Shown here one piece after another: positions 1 to 8,550 of a stretch of 25,255 nucleotides of DNA (within the stretch, counting starts at the first letter, position 1; every line of letters starts with the position of its first letter). The notes beneath the pieces were generated by a model. The model did not search any database, was not told the origin of the DNA, and was given only the letters and a program-made list of their open reading frames with translations. This stretch comes from Scytalidium lignicola. Taxonomy: Eukaryota; Ascomycota; Leotiomycetes. The stretch covers positions 1 through 25,255 of the forward strand of contig NCSJ02000476.1 of the NCBI GenBank assembly GCA_002812745.2. The letters run 5' to 3'. A program made the translations under genes and the position numbers.

Positions 1-587
1 AATATGGAGGAAGTGTTAGTAGATGGAGAGATGTAATAATTTATAATTTAGCCTACAATTCAAAGCCCACAATTAAAAGATTAAGGCGTTCAAGATCTTA
101 ATTACAGCTAAACTATATGGGAAGTTGATCACCGTCAGCTTACTCGGCTAAGGATGGATTGGGTTAGCTCTGTGACTCTTAAATTTGAGATTCTTCGGTA
201 CTGAGCCTTGCCACCCCTGGAGAAGGGACATAGGCCGAAAGCTATTGCGCTTCAATATCTTCGCCAAGCCGTGAATGCCATACATACGAAGGAGACTTTG
301 CATGAGATTTCTGCTCAATTTGAATTCTGATATGCAATTTGGTTCTTAGACTGTTTTTCCATATCCAGGGAAACAAATTATTGAAAGATATTACTGGAAA
401 CATGAATAATATGATTATAGTGCTCGTTGCAGATCTGAAAGCGAGCAATGAGCACTATACCTCTCGGCGTGAGAATAGTATACAGGAACTTCTAGTCCTC
501 CTTTCGTTGCAGATCAAAGCATTGAAAATCAGCGCTAAGGAACTCGGCGGATGGCTATCGCCATGAATGATCTAGAATACTTAATGC

Positions 588-613
588 ATTGTCTGTCTAC
601 ATTGTCTGTCTAA
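588..613. repeat. 13-bp tandem duplication
   Basis: The 13-base word ATTGTCTGTCTAM occurs twice head to tail, differing only in the last base. It is a minor local duplication within the AT-rich spacer. Confidence 0.7.
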
Positions 614-719
614 ATTTGAATGTCCAGCACTATGAGGCTTGGCATGCTCAGGGTGTGTAGGTCATACAAATTATGAAGCCTTTTCCTACCAGATATCTAG
701 ACATAGCTTCTTGGGTGTG

Positions 720-720
<1 letters not shown>

Positions 721-760
<40 letters not shown>
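721..760. repeat. ATT microsatellite
   Basis: Four Ts followed by twelve uninterrupted ATT units. This is a simple trinucleotide repeat in non-coding DNA and is likely length-polymorphic. Confidence 0.95.
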
Positions 761-1783
761 GCATATCATATCTCATTAATTCGCGCCAAGGACTTGGTGC
801 GTGACTGCACCATCTGTTCAGAAATGCTATGTTGCAAATCAGAATTAATACCTCGCGCTATTATACTCGGCGCAGGTAGGTAATGATGATCACGAAAGGC
901 GTTGCGTATCTGACATCAAATAACCAGCGCTAATTGCTCGGCATAGTCTTCCGCAGGATGCTAGAATGCTCGGCTGATTATTGATAGACCACTTGAGACA
1001 GAATTTCGTTGCGTATCTGCAATTAGCCGAATTATGTAGTGTGGAAATAAACGAAAGAGAAATTGATAGATATAAGAGAGGCCAATAAATAGATAAGGTA
1101 ATGCCAATTATGAGATCCTAGGTTTAAACAGAGTCAAATTCAAGTGTGGTGGCCATAAGTGATTAGTTCCACATATCCCATGCTAAACATATAAATAAGG
1201 ATAGCAGTGACAGAAGAAACCAAGATACAGAAACATCAAACAGATCCTAAGGGTAATAAAAGAAAAGGGGATAGCTGAACACTCTAGTAAGAGTACCGTC
1301 AGCCTGTAAAACTCGGATTATGATAGGGTAAGAGGTATCCTAGATATAATACTTATATACAACGCTGAAATCTCATGTAGATTGAATACATACATTGTTC
1401 TAGACTAGACGCTAGAACATCCGAACTAGGCAGCTGACTTGCGATGTGCAACAAAAGTAGAGAACCAAGAAAGTTAAGCTGCTTAAACGGCATTAGGGGA
1501 CAACATATACAGACACAGAAACCGTATAGAATGGGTTTTGATTAGGTAGTTAGAAGCTTAAATCGAATTAAGCGGGGTAGCAGTGAATGCTCCACGGTTT
1601 ATTCGTTATTAACTAGCAAAAGAACAGAAAATGATACCTGTTTGCAATCGTATAGGAAAAAATCTAAGTTATTAAAATACCTAGGAACCTTTCACATGCC
1701 AAAAAAAAAACCATGCCATGTCTGCGATGGAAGGGCAAAGAATGTACGTTCCAGGCGTTCCAGGGTTTATGGCACAGCCACGA

Positions 1784-1806
1784 GTGACGTTGGTCAAAGA
1801 CGTCAC
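1784..1806. promoter_or_regulatory. CRE-like inverted pair upstream of the RRM gene
   Basis: GTGACGT (1784-1790) and ACGTCAC (1800-1806) form a perfect 7-bp inverted repeat with a 9-base spacer. Each arm holds the TGACGT/ACGTCA core bound by ATF/CREB bZIP factors (Atf1/AtfA stress regulators in fungi). It lies about 190 bases before the ATG at 1995, a plausible promoter position. Binding is inferred from the word alone. Confidence 0.4.
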
Positions 1807-1994
1807 CAAAGCAACCGTGGCGACCTTACCCCTCAACGCGCCACCATCGCCTGCCCCGCGCCAAAAGTGCTCTTAAGCTTCCACGTATGATCACCTTCAT
1901 ACATAATCACTGCAAAATCTCCAACTTTCGTCATACATAACAAATCTCTTGAACTGTATCAAACCATTCTCAATTCTCTGAATTATACCTCAAA

Positions 1995-3307
1995 ATGTCG
2001 GCAAACACAGTTCACGTCAAGAACATCTCTACGCAGACCTCTGAGAAAGAAGTCCGGGACTTCTTTAGCTTCTGGTAAGTCTGCGGCATTTTCAACAGTT
2101 GCTTATTTACGACCACTAACATCTGTACCAGCGGAAAGATTAGCAATCTAGAGATCACTACAGCTGGTGAGACTCAAAATGCAACAGTCTCCTTCGAGAA
2201 AGAGACAGCTGCTAAAACCGCCCTTCTCCTCGATAACACCCAGCTTGGCGCAACCCATGTCCAAGTTTCCAGTGCCAGTGGCTTGAATGAGGAAGATGCT
2301 AGCCACTTCCCTCATCCACACGAGCGCGATACCGATGAGATTACCCAAGAGGAGAAGCCCCGTAGCCGCATCGTCGCCGAGTATCTGGCCCACGGCTACG
2401 TCGTAGGTGACACTGCGATCCAGCGTGCCATTGATTTGGATCAGAAGCATGGCGTCTCTCAGCGCTTCCTTAATACACTTAAACATCTAGACGACAAATA
2501 CCATGGAACCGAGAGGGCTAAGACTGTGGACCAGTCCTACGGAGTTACCGCCAAGGCCAATTCCTTCCTGTCAGGTTTGTCCTCTTACTATGAGAAGGCA
2601 ACAGCTACGCCAACTGGCCGAAAGTTCGCCGACTTCTATACCCAGACTGCCCGTCAAGTCCAAGACATCCACACCGAGGCTCGCCGTCTAGCTGATATTA
2701 AGAAGGCACAACAGACTGGTGGTGACCAGAAGACTCCTTGTAAGTGTGGCTCTGTTTCTGGGAAGAAATGCGATTGTGCTCCAGGAACATGCGCGTGTGA
2801 GAACTGCGCAAAGGGCGATGTGAAGCCTGGTTCTAGCACGGAGAAGAAATCTTGTAAATGTGGTTCAGTTTCTACCTGTAACTGTGGTGCGGATGCGAGC
2901 AAGTGCCCATGCGACTCAGGTACTTGTGCTTGCAAGAACTGTGAGAAGTCTGTCACGAATCTGCCTGGAACAGAGAAGACTGTGTGTAACTGTGGTGGAA
3001 ATGACAGCTTTTGTGCATGTCAACAGGGAAAGTGTGCCTGTAATGGGTGTTCTAAGAACGAAGCTTCTGTTTAAAGTCTCTGTTGATTGTCATATTATCT
3101 TTTTGGGATGTATTACTTCTAAAGGCACTTAATGTATTATTAGTTTGATCGGTAGTTTGAGCACTCGGTCTCTCAATTTTCTATGTACTTTGTTGTATTA
3201 TTAAATTCGATTACTGACTTTAGCTCTGTCTTTTAGCTGCTCCTTCTGCTCCCCAAGCCGACAGTGCATCAGCTCCAGCAGTTGCACCAACCCCAGGTGC
3301 TGTCTAG
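1995..3307 (+). CDS. vip1: Vip1-like RRM RNA-binding protein (spliced form)
   Basis: Three exons: 1995-2074, 2132-2739 and 3237-3307, giving 252 residues. The ATG at 1995 opens an N-terminal RNA-recognition motif with RNP2 (VHVKNI, residues 6-11) and RNP1-like (NATVSFEK) strands. The middle is helical and charged, as in the fungal Vip1 family, related to fission yeast Vip1. Intron 1 (2075-2131) has GTAAGT, a CTAAC branch point and CAG. Intron 2 (2740-3236, 497 nt) has GTAAGT, CTGAC at about 3214 and TTTTAG; splicing joins T|CT in phase and adds an Ala/Pro-rich tail (SAPSAPQADS..) ending at TAG 3305-3307, the kind of C-terminus expected for Vip1. Cellular role is not well defined; RNA binding is the family inference. 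The protein family is a firm call; the exact C-terminus depends on intron 2 (see the next entry). Confidence 0.85.
2740..3074 (+). CDS. Intron-encoded metallothionein-like C-terminus of the Vip1 gene
   Basis: If the last intron is not removed, the reading frame of exon 2 continues for 111 codons to TAA 3072-3074, making a 340-residue protein. The extension starts at the Cys codon 2739-2741 and holds 23 cysteines, almost all in CxC pairs, arranged in three repeats beginning near 2739, 2853 and 2985. Each ends CxC-x4-CxC-x2-C (for example CDCAPGTCACENC), preceded by further CxC pairs. The spacing closely resembles the seven-cysteine copper metallothionein of Neurospora (CxC-x5-CxC-x3-CxC-x2-C, from memory). 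Seen: the open frame and cysteine pattern. Inferred: binding of Cu(I), Zn or Cd, and production by intron retention. Because it is the last intron, the retained mRNA would not carry a downstream junction that flags it for decay. Alternatively this could be the main product and the downstream tail the rarer form. Confidence 0.7.
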
Positions 3308-3713
3308 GGCTAGAGATTTAGTGGAATCAGGCACATACTATCTTACAGGTTCGGGATGTTTTGCAATGGATTTATAGTTGTGGTGGATGGGAAATCAAAT
3401 TGGGCTCAAGCTTTCTGTTTACTAGCAAGGGGATAGATAACACATACAGGGCTCTATTAGTGGAATAAAGCAAAGTATCATGACAACATCGTTCTAGGTA
3501 TAAATGATCTGCCAGACAAACACTTAACTAACGATCATCTATCTTCGAATNAAAAGTGAAAGTTGAATATACAACTAACTACCTTCTCTCTTGGAAGTCA
3601 ATTGTGAAATTCAATTCTTCAGAATCTTTATCATACACCTAGTGTACAGTAGACAATCATATCACCCTCCCCCCAATTAGCTGAACCCTTTTCATACCCT
3701 CAAAACTCCCATT
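3308..3713. other. Convergent 3' spacer
   Basis: Between the 3' ends of the Vip1-like gene (+) and the small gene (-). No coding sequence is supported. It contains one ambiguous base at 3551 and AT-rich 3' UTR-like sequence. Confidence 0.6.
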
Positions 3714-4028
3714 TCAACGCTTTCTTGCAGTCCACTCTGCATGGTCATCTAGTGGACCCTTAGGGTTTGATGGGAGTTGCTATTTTCACACCATGTCAGT
3801 CTAGCTCTTGTAACNTTTTTTTAAACTCGAAAAAGAAAAGAAAAACAAGAACAAAAAGAACATTTCTAGTTTCCTTCTTATTCTAAAACATACCGCAAGA
3901 AACTCTCGATTTATTTTCTTCAGATCTCCAACCTCGTTGACACCTTTTGCGTTGGATGGAGCGTCCTTTTGGTTGCCGCGGAGGGTCTCTGGTGGTGGGG
4001 ATTGGGCACCGCCTTCACGTGAAGACAT
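3714..4028 (-). CDS. Small two-exon fungal protein (66 aa)
   Basis: The ATG at 4028 opens an exon (4028-3894, 45 codons) encoding a polar, Pro/Gly-rich segment starting MSSREGGAQSPPPETLRG. A GTATGT donor at 3893-3888, a CTGAC branch point and an AAATAG acceptor ending at 3780 define a 114-nt intron. Exon 2 (3779-3714) adds 21 codons, including LPSNPKGPLDDHAEW, and ends in TGA 3716-3714. Both exons join in phase 0 and the C-terminal part has the look of a short conserved fungal motif I have seen in unnamed ascomycete proteins. No domain or function can be assigned. An N at 3815 falls inside the intron. Its size and intron explain why it would be missed by ORF-length filters. Confidence 0.65.
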
Positions 4029-4888
4029 TTTTTGGTTTTGGTTTTGGTTTCTGGTTTTATGGGGTCTTTTGTTGTTTTGATGCTTTATGAAATGGTTAGT
4101 ATTTTGGGGTAGAAAATGATGGAGAGATTGGATTGAAATTGAAATTGAGTTGTGGTTGAAATACTTAGTATGTGCTTGGGTTGAAATGAATAGATAGATC
4201 TGGGTGATGAATTCAAAGATAAAAATGCNAAAAAAGAAAATATACACCTAAACGTACCTTATTTTTTTTTGTTTTAAATAGAGGGATGGATGTAAATTTC
4301 CTGATTTATTTGAGTTCTGAACAAAGTAAAATGAAACTTTGGTTATTCATTTTATAGCTATGATGAGTTGACTTTCATCAACTTACGTCATTGCCCCTCA
4401 CTTGTGGTCCTTCTTGGCTTTGGAAGCCAACTCCACAAGGCCGTAAGGCTACTACTACATTGTTAAAAGATGATACGTATTATTATGTGATCGTCGATCT
4501 TGTCTTCTTCTTTTGGTTTTTTGTCTAAATTACTAATGGGTTGATGTCATTGAGAGGACTCTGGTTGGGATCTGACGCCAATCTTTTTTTGTGGCTCACT
4601 AGTGTTTTTCTTAGATAATCTAGCATGGAATGATCAGGAAGTACATTACTATATATGAGAGATAAGGTTGGTTGCTGGTCAGACCATCGAACTACCTCTT
4701 ACGGAGAATTGAGTATGTACTAGACTCGGGCCACTCGAGGGGCCGTATTTTAGTATTTAGTTGTATGAGAAATAATTAAAAGCACCATTGCTCAATCGGT
4801 AAGATCTGTTATTATTGTGAAATATCACGGCCTATTATGACGGCAACGATGGAGATGAGCTTGCATAACATCTATTGTAACTCGTCCG
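4029..4888. other. Spacer between the small gene and ara2
   Basis: Holds the upstream region of the small minus-strand gene and the 3' end of the reductase gene. I see no coding region, tRNA or element; there is an N at 4229 beside an A-tract. A CRE-type word is listed separately. Confidence 0.55.
4383..4390. promoter_or_regulatory. ATF/CREB-type site TTACGTCA
   Basis: TTACGTCA (reverse TGACGTAA) is the classical Atf1/AtfA stress bZIP site. It lies 355 bases upstream of the ATG of the small gene at 4028, so stress regulation of that gene is possible. A single 8-mer is weak evidence. Confidence 0.3.
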
Positions 4889-6076
4889 TTAGAAGGTGGT
4901 CCCATAATCGGGAATCTCTGAAACCTTCTTCTTATTAACCCAACCCTTATCTGGAGAATCCCAAGTATAATCTTTCCACTCTCCAAAAATCTCTGTGATT
5001 TTCCTCGCAAGTGCATCGATCTTCTCTTTCCGCTCCAAACTCTGCTCGTGTTTCTCCTTGGGTACCTCTCTTCCAGCAACACAATCTAATCCATCCAAGA
5101 CGCTTTCCCAAACTTTAACAGTCTCCTCAAGCTCAACAATATTGCTAACTCCCATAACACTAATACCAACTCGTTCTCCATCACGCATTCCTCTACTAGT
5201 GCCAACAGCTTTGGCTTCCCTCGTCCAATTATCCAAAGCCCATCTAATAGCCACCACTTCTAGCCTCTCAGGTTTCCCATCTTCTCCTTCTTCAAGCTCA
5301 ACAAGCCTTGCTACCTTCTCAATAGCATCCCTCAGCGCCCTAGGTGAAGGATGCCAATCCCCAGCGCTACCCTTGGGGAACCCCGCGCTCCTTAAAATAC
5401 CCATACCCAACACACTAGCGCTAGGAACAACCTCCACACCAGCTTTCTTTAACCTTTCAATCCCACTGCTAGCAAGCGTTGAATTCTGCAGCGTGTAATT
5501 TGCATACGACATTACAGCATCCAATGGCTCACCAGTCTCTTTCAGAATCATTTCCGCGAGTGAGCAGAGGACAGGAACCGGGAATCCGGATATGCCAACG
5601 TATTTGATGCTTCCGTCATCATCCCTTAACCTCCTCAACTCCTTAACAGCCTCAAGAACTTCACCAGGCGACACGAACTCGACGTCATGACAGTAGACAA
5701 CATCTAGATACCGAGTGTGCAATCTCTCTAAGCTCCGCTTGATGGAATATCGCACCCATTCAGGACTATAGTCGAATTCATCCGACTTAATCCTCCCCAC
5801 TTTTGTTATTATCGTGAAGCTTTTCCGTGGGTAGTGTTCATGGATATGAGGTGTATTCAAAGCGGCGCCAAGGAGCTCTTCGCTAGGTCCGTAGTATGGG
5901 GATGTGTCGAAGGCTGTCACGCCCAACTCAAGGGCGCGCTGTATTATGGCTGTTGTAGGGAGAGCATATGGATCTGTGTTATATTGGATATTGAAAGTTC
6001 CAGTACCACAGATTAATGGCGGAAGGACAGAAGAGAGAGGTAGTTTGCTGGTAGTGGTGGTTTCGGGTATCGACAT
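4889..6076 (-). CDS. ara2: Aldo/keto reductase, D-arabinose 1-dehydrogenase type
   Basis: Intronless, 395 residues, from ATG 6076 to TAA 4889-4891. It begins with a short Thr/Ser-rich leader, then the AKR barrel (LICGTGTFN at about 21-29). The catalytic tetrad is visible: D57 and Y62 in AFDTSPYYGPSE, K92 in IITKVGR and H130 in VVYCHDVE. The extended SPYYGPSEELLG motif matches the Ara2/L-galactose dehydrogenase branch of the family. Yeast Ara2 oxidises D-arabinose with NAD to D-arabinono-1,4-lactone, the step before erythroascorbate formation by Alo1 in the cytosol; the same role is inferred here. It is longer than yeast Ara2 (about 335 aa, from memory), mostly through an extended C-terminus. 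No frameshift or ambiguous base occurs in it. It shares a 2.5-kb divergent spacer with the sip5-like gene. Confidence 0.85.
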   Translation of the reverse strand: MSIPETTTTSKLPLSSVLPPLICGTGTFNIQYNTDPYALPTTAIIQRALELGVTAFDTSPYYGPSEELLGAALNTPHIHEHYPRKSFTIITKVGRIKSDEFDYSPEWVRYSIKRSLERLHTRYLDVVYCHDVEFVSPGEVLEAVKELRRLRDDDGSIKYVGISGFPVPVLCSLAEMILKETGEPLDAVMSYANYTLQNSTLASSGIERLKKAGVEVVPSASVLGMGILRSAGFPKGSAGDWHPSPRALRDAIEKVARLVELEEGEDGKPERLEVVAIRWALDNWTREAKAVGTSRGMRDGERVGISVMGVSNIVELEETVKVWESVLDGLDCVAGREVPKEKHEQSLERKEKIDALARKITEIFGEWKDYTWDSPDKGWVNKKKVSEIPDYGTTF

Positions 6077-8550
6077 TTTTTCTTTGGTGGGGTAGCGGGG
6101 TTGATAAAATGGTAAAAAGCTTGAGAAGTTTGCTCAAAAAGAGTTGAAGGCAAAGCTATGCAGGAAATCAATGATTTCTAGTTAAATTAAGGTGCAGCTT
6201 ATATTCATATCTCATAAATACAGCTATTAGACTTTATGAAGAATAGATACAAAAGTTCTTAATGCGGTCGAAATCTCGGGATTGAGGTAGGATAGCTCAT
6301 TTAATTAGGCTTCAAGCTCCCACGCTAGGATTTTTCACGGAAGAACTTGGCACAAAAGTCCGTCCGACCGGAAGACCTTCAGGACGGAAAAATGAAGAAG
6401 CCACTCGATCCATCATGATTGAAAGCGCATGAGAGAACTATTAATTCTTCTTTTTTTCACGTATGGTAAACAGCATATAAACTTTGTTTCTGGGCCAATA
6501 ATTATTTAGTGTGCAACCGCACTATCAAAGACGTCACGACACTGATAATAAGCAGGGCAAGCTACTGTACGTAAGATACTAGGATTTAGGCTCTCGTTTG
6601 ATCTTCGCGCCCAAGTTGGCATCAGCCACACCAGACCCAACGCGGCGTGTCATCAAGAAAGGAGGAACTTTTGAGACTTTGAGACTTGTCGCAGGTTCTG
6701 TCGTGGTTCCAAAGCATCTTGCATACGCCTTCAAGCGCGAACTTTAGGTTGTGTCCAGTAGATGCCCATGCAAGTATCCGCGGCCTGGACCTTTCCCCCC
6801 AAAGCGGCTCCTGCCCACTGCATCTGCCTCCTGCCTTTTCCAGGTACCAATGGGGTGGGGGGGAGATTTGTCCGGTGGCTTTCGTGTTGGAGCTTATGGA
6901 CTACCCTTTTCATTGCTTCCTACTTGCTTTGGTCACGTCTTTGTGTGCGCTAGAGACCAGATCTCGGCGAGCCAAGGAATCTTAATTTGCCTTGATTGAA
7001 GCCATTCCGCGAGGGCGAGGCTAAAGAGGCCCATTTCTCCAGGCCATTTTCGGACATACGAGAGACAATAGAGGATGGAAAGCAGAGAGGACCAGAGGAT
7101 CAACGGGGTATTGATGCGTCCACTCTTGGACCTAGAGGCGAGAGAGAGATGGCTGGCTCTTCTGGATAACTTATTGTGGAGACTCCGCCTGCAGCTCGTG
7201 TAGCTCCGTTCTTTAGGAAAAGGTACCTGAGTACATCCGGCTCCTCCACAGCTCTCTGAATACAGTAACAAGCCACCAACCATCTTACTGTACAGTAGTT
7301 CTCAAACACGAGCGCATTGAGAAATTGTTTGTTTGTTGGCAGAGCTGAAAGCGACACACAATTCTGCTGACCTCAGCTGTAGTAAACTTAGTAGCAGTAC
7401 AGTAAAGGTTGTGATTAAAGTCATTTGGTTGCCCAGTCCAGCGCAAGTCCAGTACAGTGCCGTAATTATGTGTCTGGCACCGGCGGTTGATCTGGCGTGG
7501 GGCTGGCAGCCCAGATCAAGGAAGGGAATTCGTAGGGCAGGCAGGTCTGGCGATTGGCAGCCATGGTGGTTGTGTTGCAATAATGCAACCTTGCGGACGG
7601 AAAATAATAAACGAGGTAAGACGGATGTGAGGTTCATCAGCAGCGCACAGTACCGCGCAGGACTGTCATCTGGCAAGTACCGTACATACAATACAGTACA
7701 GTACACTCGAAGGTTGCCGCTGTCCATTGTCGATTTGCCCTTGATCCACTCTCTTGACGTCGAGGTTTCAATTCGCCATGTGAAAACGACTCTGACATCA
7801 GATGGTTTCGCCCCCAGCAAACCTCCGAGGGGTCGTCGTCGTCGTNGCTGGCTGTGCACGCTGTAATCTGCTCTTGCTCGAATCATCAACGAGTCCGATA
7901 ATCCGGCATTACTTCACCCGTCGTAAAGACGTTCTTTCTGTGCCTCACTCTTAGCAGCTTGTCCGGAGGTACTTGTATCCATCTGCCATCTTTGCTGCTG
8001 AATTCTGCCGGATAGCGCGGCCAACATACCGCCCACCCCGAGCTCGCCGATGTCCTGCGTAGCCGAACAGGGCTTCCGTAATCTATCCCATCCATCAAAG
8101 TCCTCGAAACCTCGATATCCCATCAACCACCACCTTCAAACCTCCCGGCATCCTTTTGCTTCACTACCAGTCGACAACAAAACCCAACAGCCACCTCGGG
8201 GTGCAGATGAGAGTAGGGAATGTCATTTGCTGCAGCTTGACTGTGTCGCTGCCGCACAATCAGCCATCCAACCTGTCTTATTCTGGTTAAGCTCGTGTGA
8301 TCTAGACGCAGGAGGTGTGGCTCACGCTTCCTCCAGCGAAACATCAGCACAATCAGAATCCATCCTCCCCACGCTTGGCGGGAAAAATCTGGCCCAGACG
8401 CCACGAGCTTCGACATATAACATCGCATCTGGACCTCGATTTTCTCCAGTTTTCGACCTGGAGAACAACTTTCTCTGTCGTCGTCGCTTGAGCGGGGATC
8501 GTACGTGCTGCGGCGGTTTCTCCGGGACTTGCGGATATTGAGGACCCAAG
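6077..8550. other. Long divergent spacer between ara2 and sip5
   Basis: About 2.5 kb between two genes transcribed away from each other. The first 500 bases are AT-rich. From about 6680 it becomes GC-richer and open by chance on both strands (frames up to 195 codons overlapping each other on opposite strands), but none shows a recognisable domain or splice-supported structure. It contains clustered TACAGTA/TACTGTA words, a CGT microsatellite ending at N 7846 and several upstream ATGs before sip5, including a frame at 8050-8541 that ends 9 bases before the sip5 ATG. A long regulated promoter or 5' leader is the likeliest content; a non-coding RNA or lineage-specific gene cannot be excluded. 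Confidence 0.5.
7261..7705. promoter_or_regulatory. Cluster of TACAGTA/TACTGTA palindromic words
   Basis: TACAGTA or GTACAGT words occur at 7261-7267, 7286-7297 (perfect 12-bp palindrome TACTGTACAGTA), about 7396-7404, 7451-7457 and 7692-7705 (two overlapping copies). Related words lie at about 6563 and 7645. This density is unusual and suggests binding sites for a dimeric factor or an eroded short repeat. No factor can be named from the sequence. It sits 0.85-1.3 kb upstream of the sip5 ATG. Confidence 0.4.

Larger units (their letters stand above)
424..1035 (+). repeat. Degenerate interspersed repeat (CGTTGC..ATCTG / AGCGCTAA..CTCGGC)
   Basis: A two-part motif recurs. The first part, close to CGTTGCRKATCTG, appears at about 424, 504, 901 and 1010, with a weaker copy at about 830. 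The second part, close to AGCGCTAA followed by CTCGGC, lies 25-45 bases after it at about 531, 853 and 927; related CTCGGC words occur at about 142, 464 and 965. Spacings of about 80 bases between neighbouring copies (424/504 and 830/901) suggest an old minisatellite or amplified element that has diverged. I do not recognise the family. The copies were aligned by eye, so unit borders are approximate. Confidence 0.45.
1..1994. other. AT-rich gene-poor spacer with degenerate repeats
   Basis: I see no convincing protein-coding gene here: the open frames are short (under 85 codons), overlap on both strands and show no recognisable domain. The stretch is AT-rich and contains a degenerate interspersed repeat (about 424-1035), an ATT microsatellite and a short tandem duplication, described separately. 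It could be a decayed mobile element or a repeat-induced point mutation relic, but no terminal repeats, polymerase or transposase motifs are visible. The last 200 bases (from about 1780) are the likely promoter and 5' leader of the RRM gene that starts at 1995; CT-rich sequence precedes its ATG. Confidence 0.6.

Noticed and set aside
4780..4815. tRNA-like A box (TTGCTCAATCGG)
   Set aside because: The second base does not fit the A-box rule, no B box follows and no cloverleaf arms pair.
6359..6388. 7-bp stem TCCGTCC/GGACGGA as a terminator or operator
   Set aside because: A 7-bp stem with a 16-base loop is expected by chance in this much sequence and has no supporting context.
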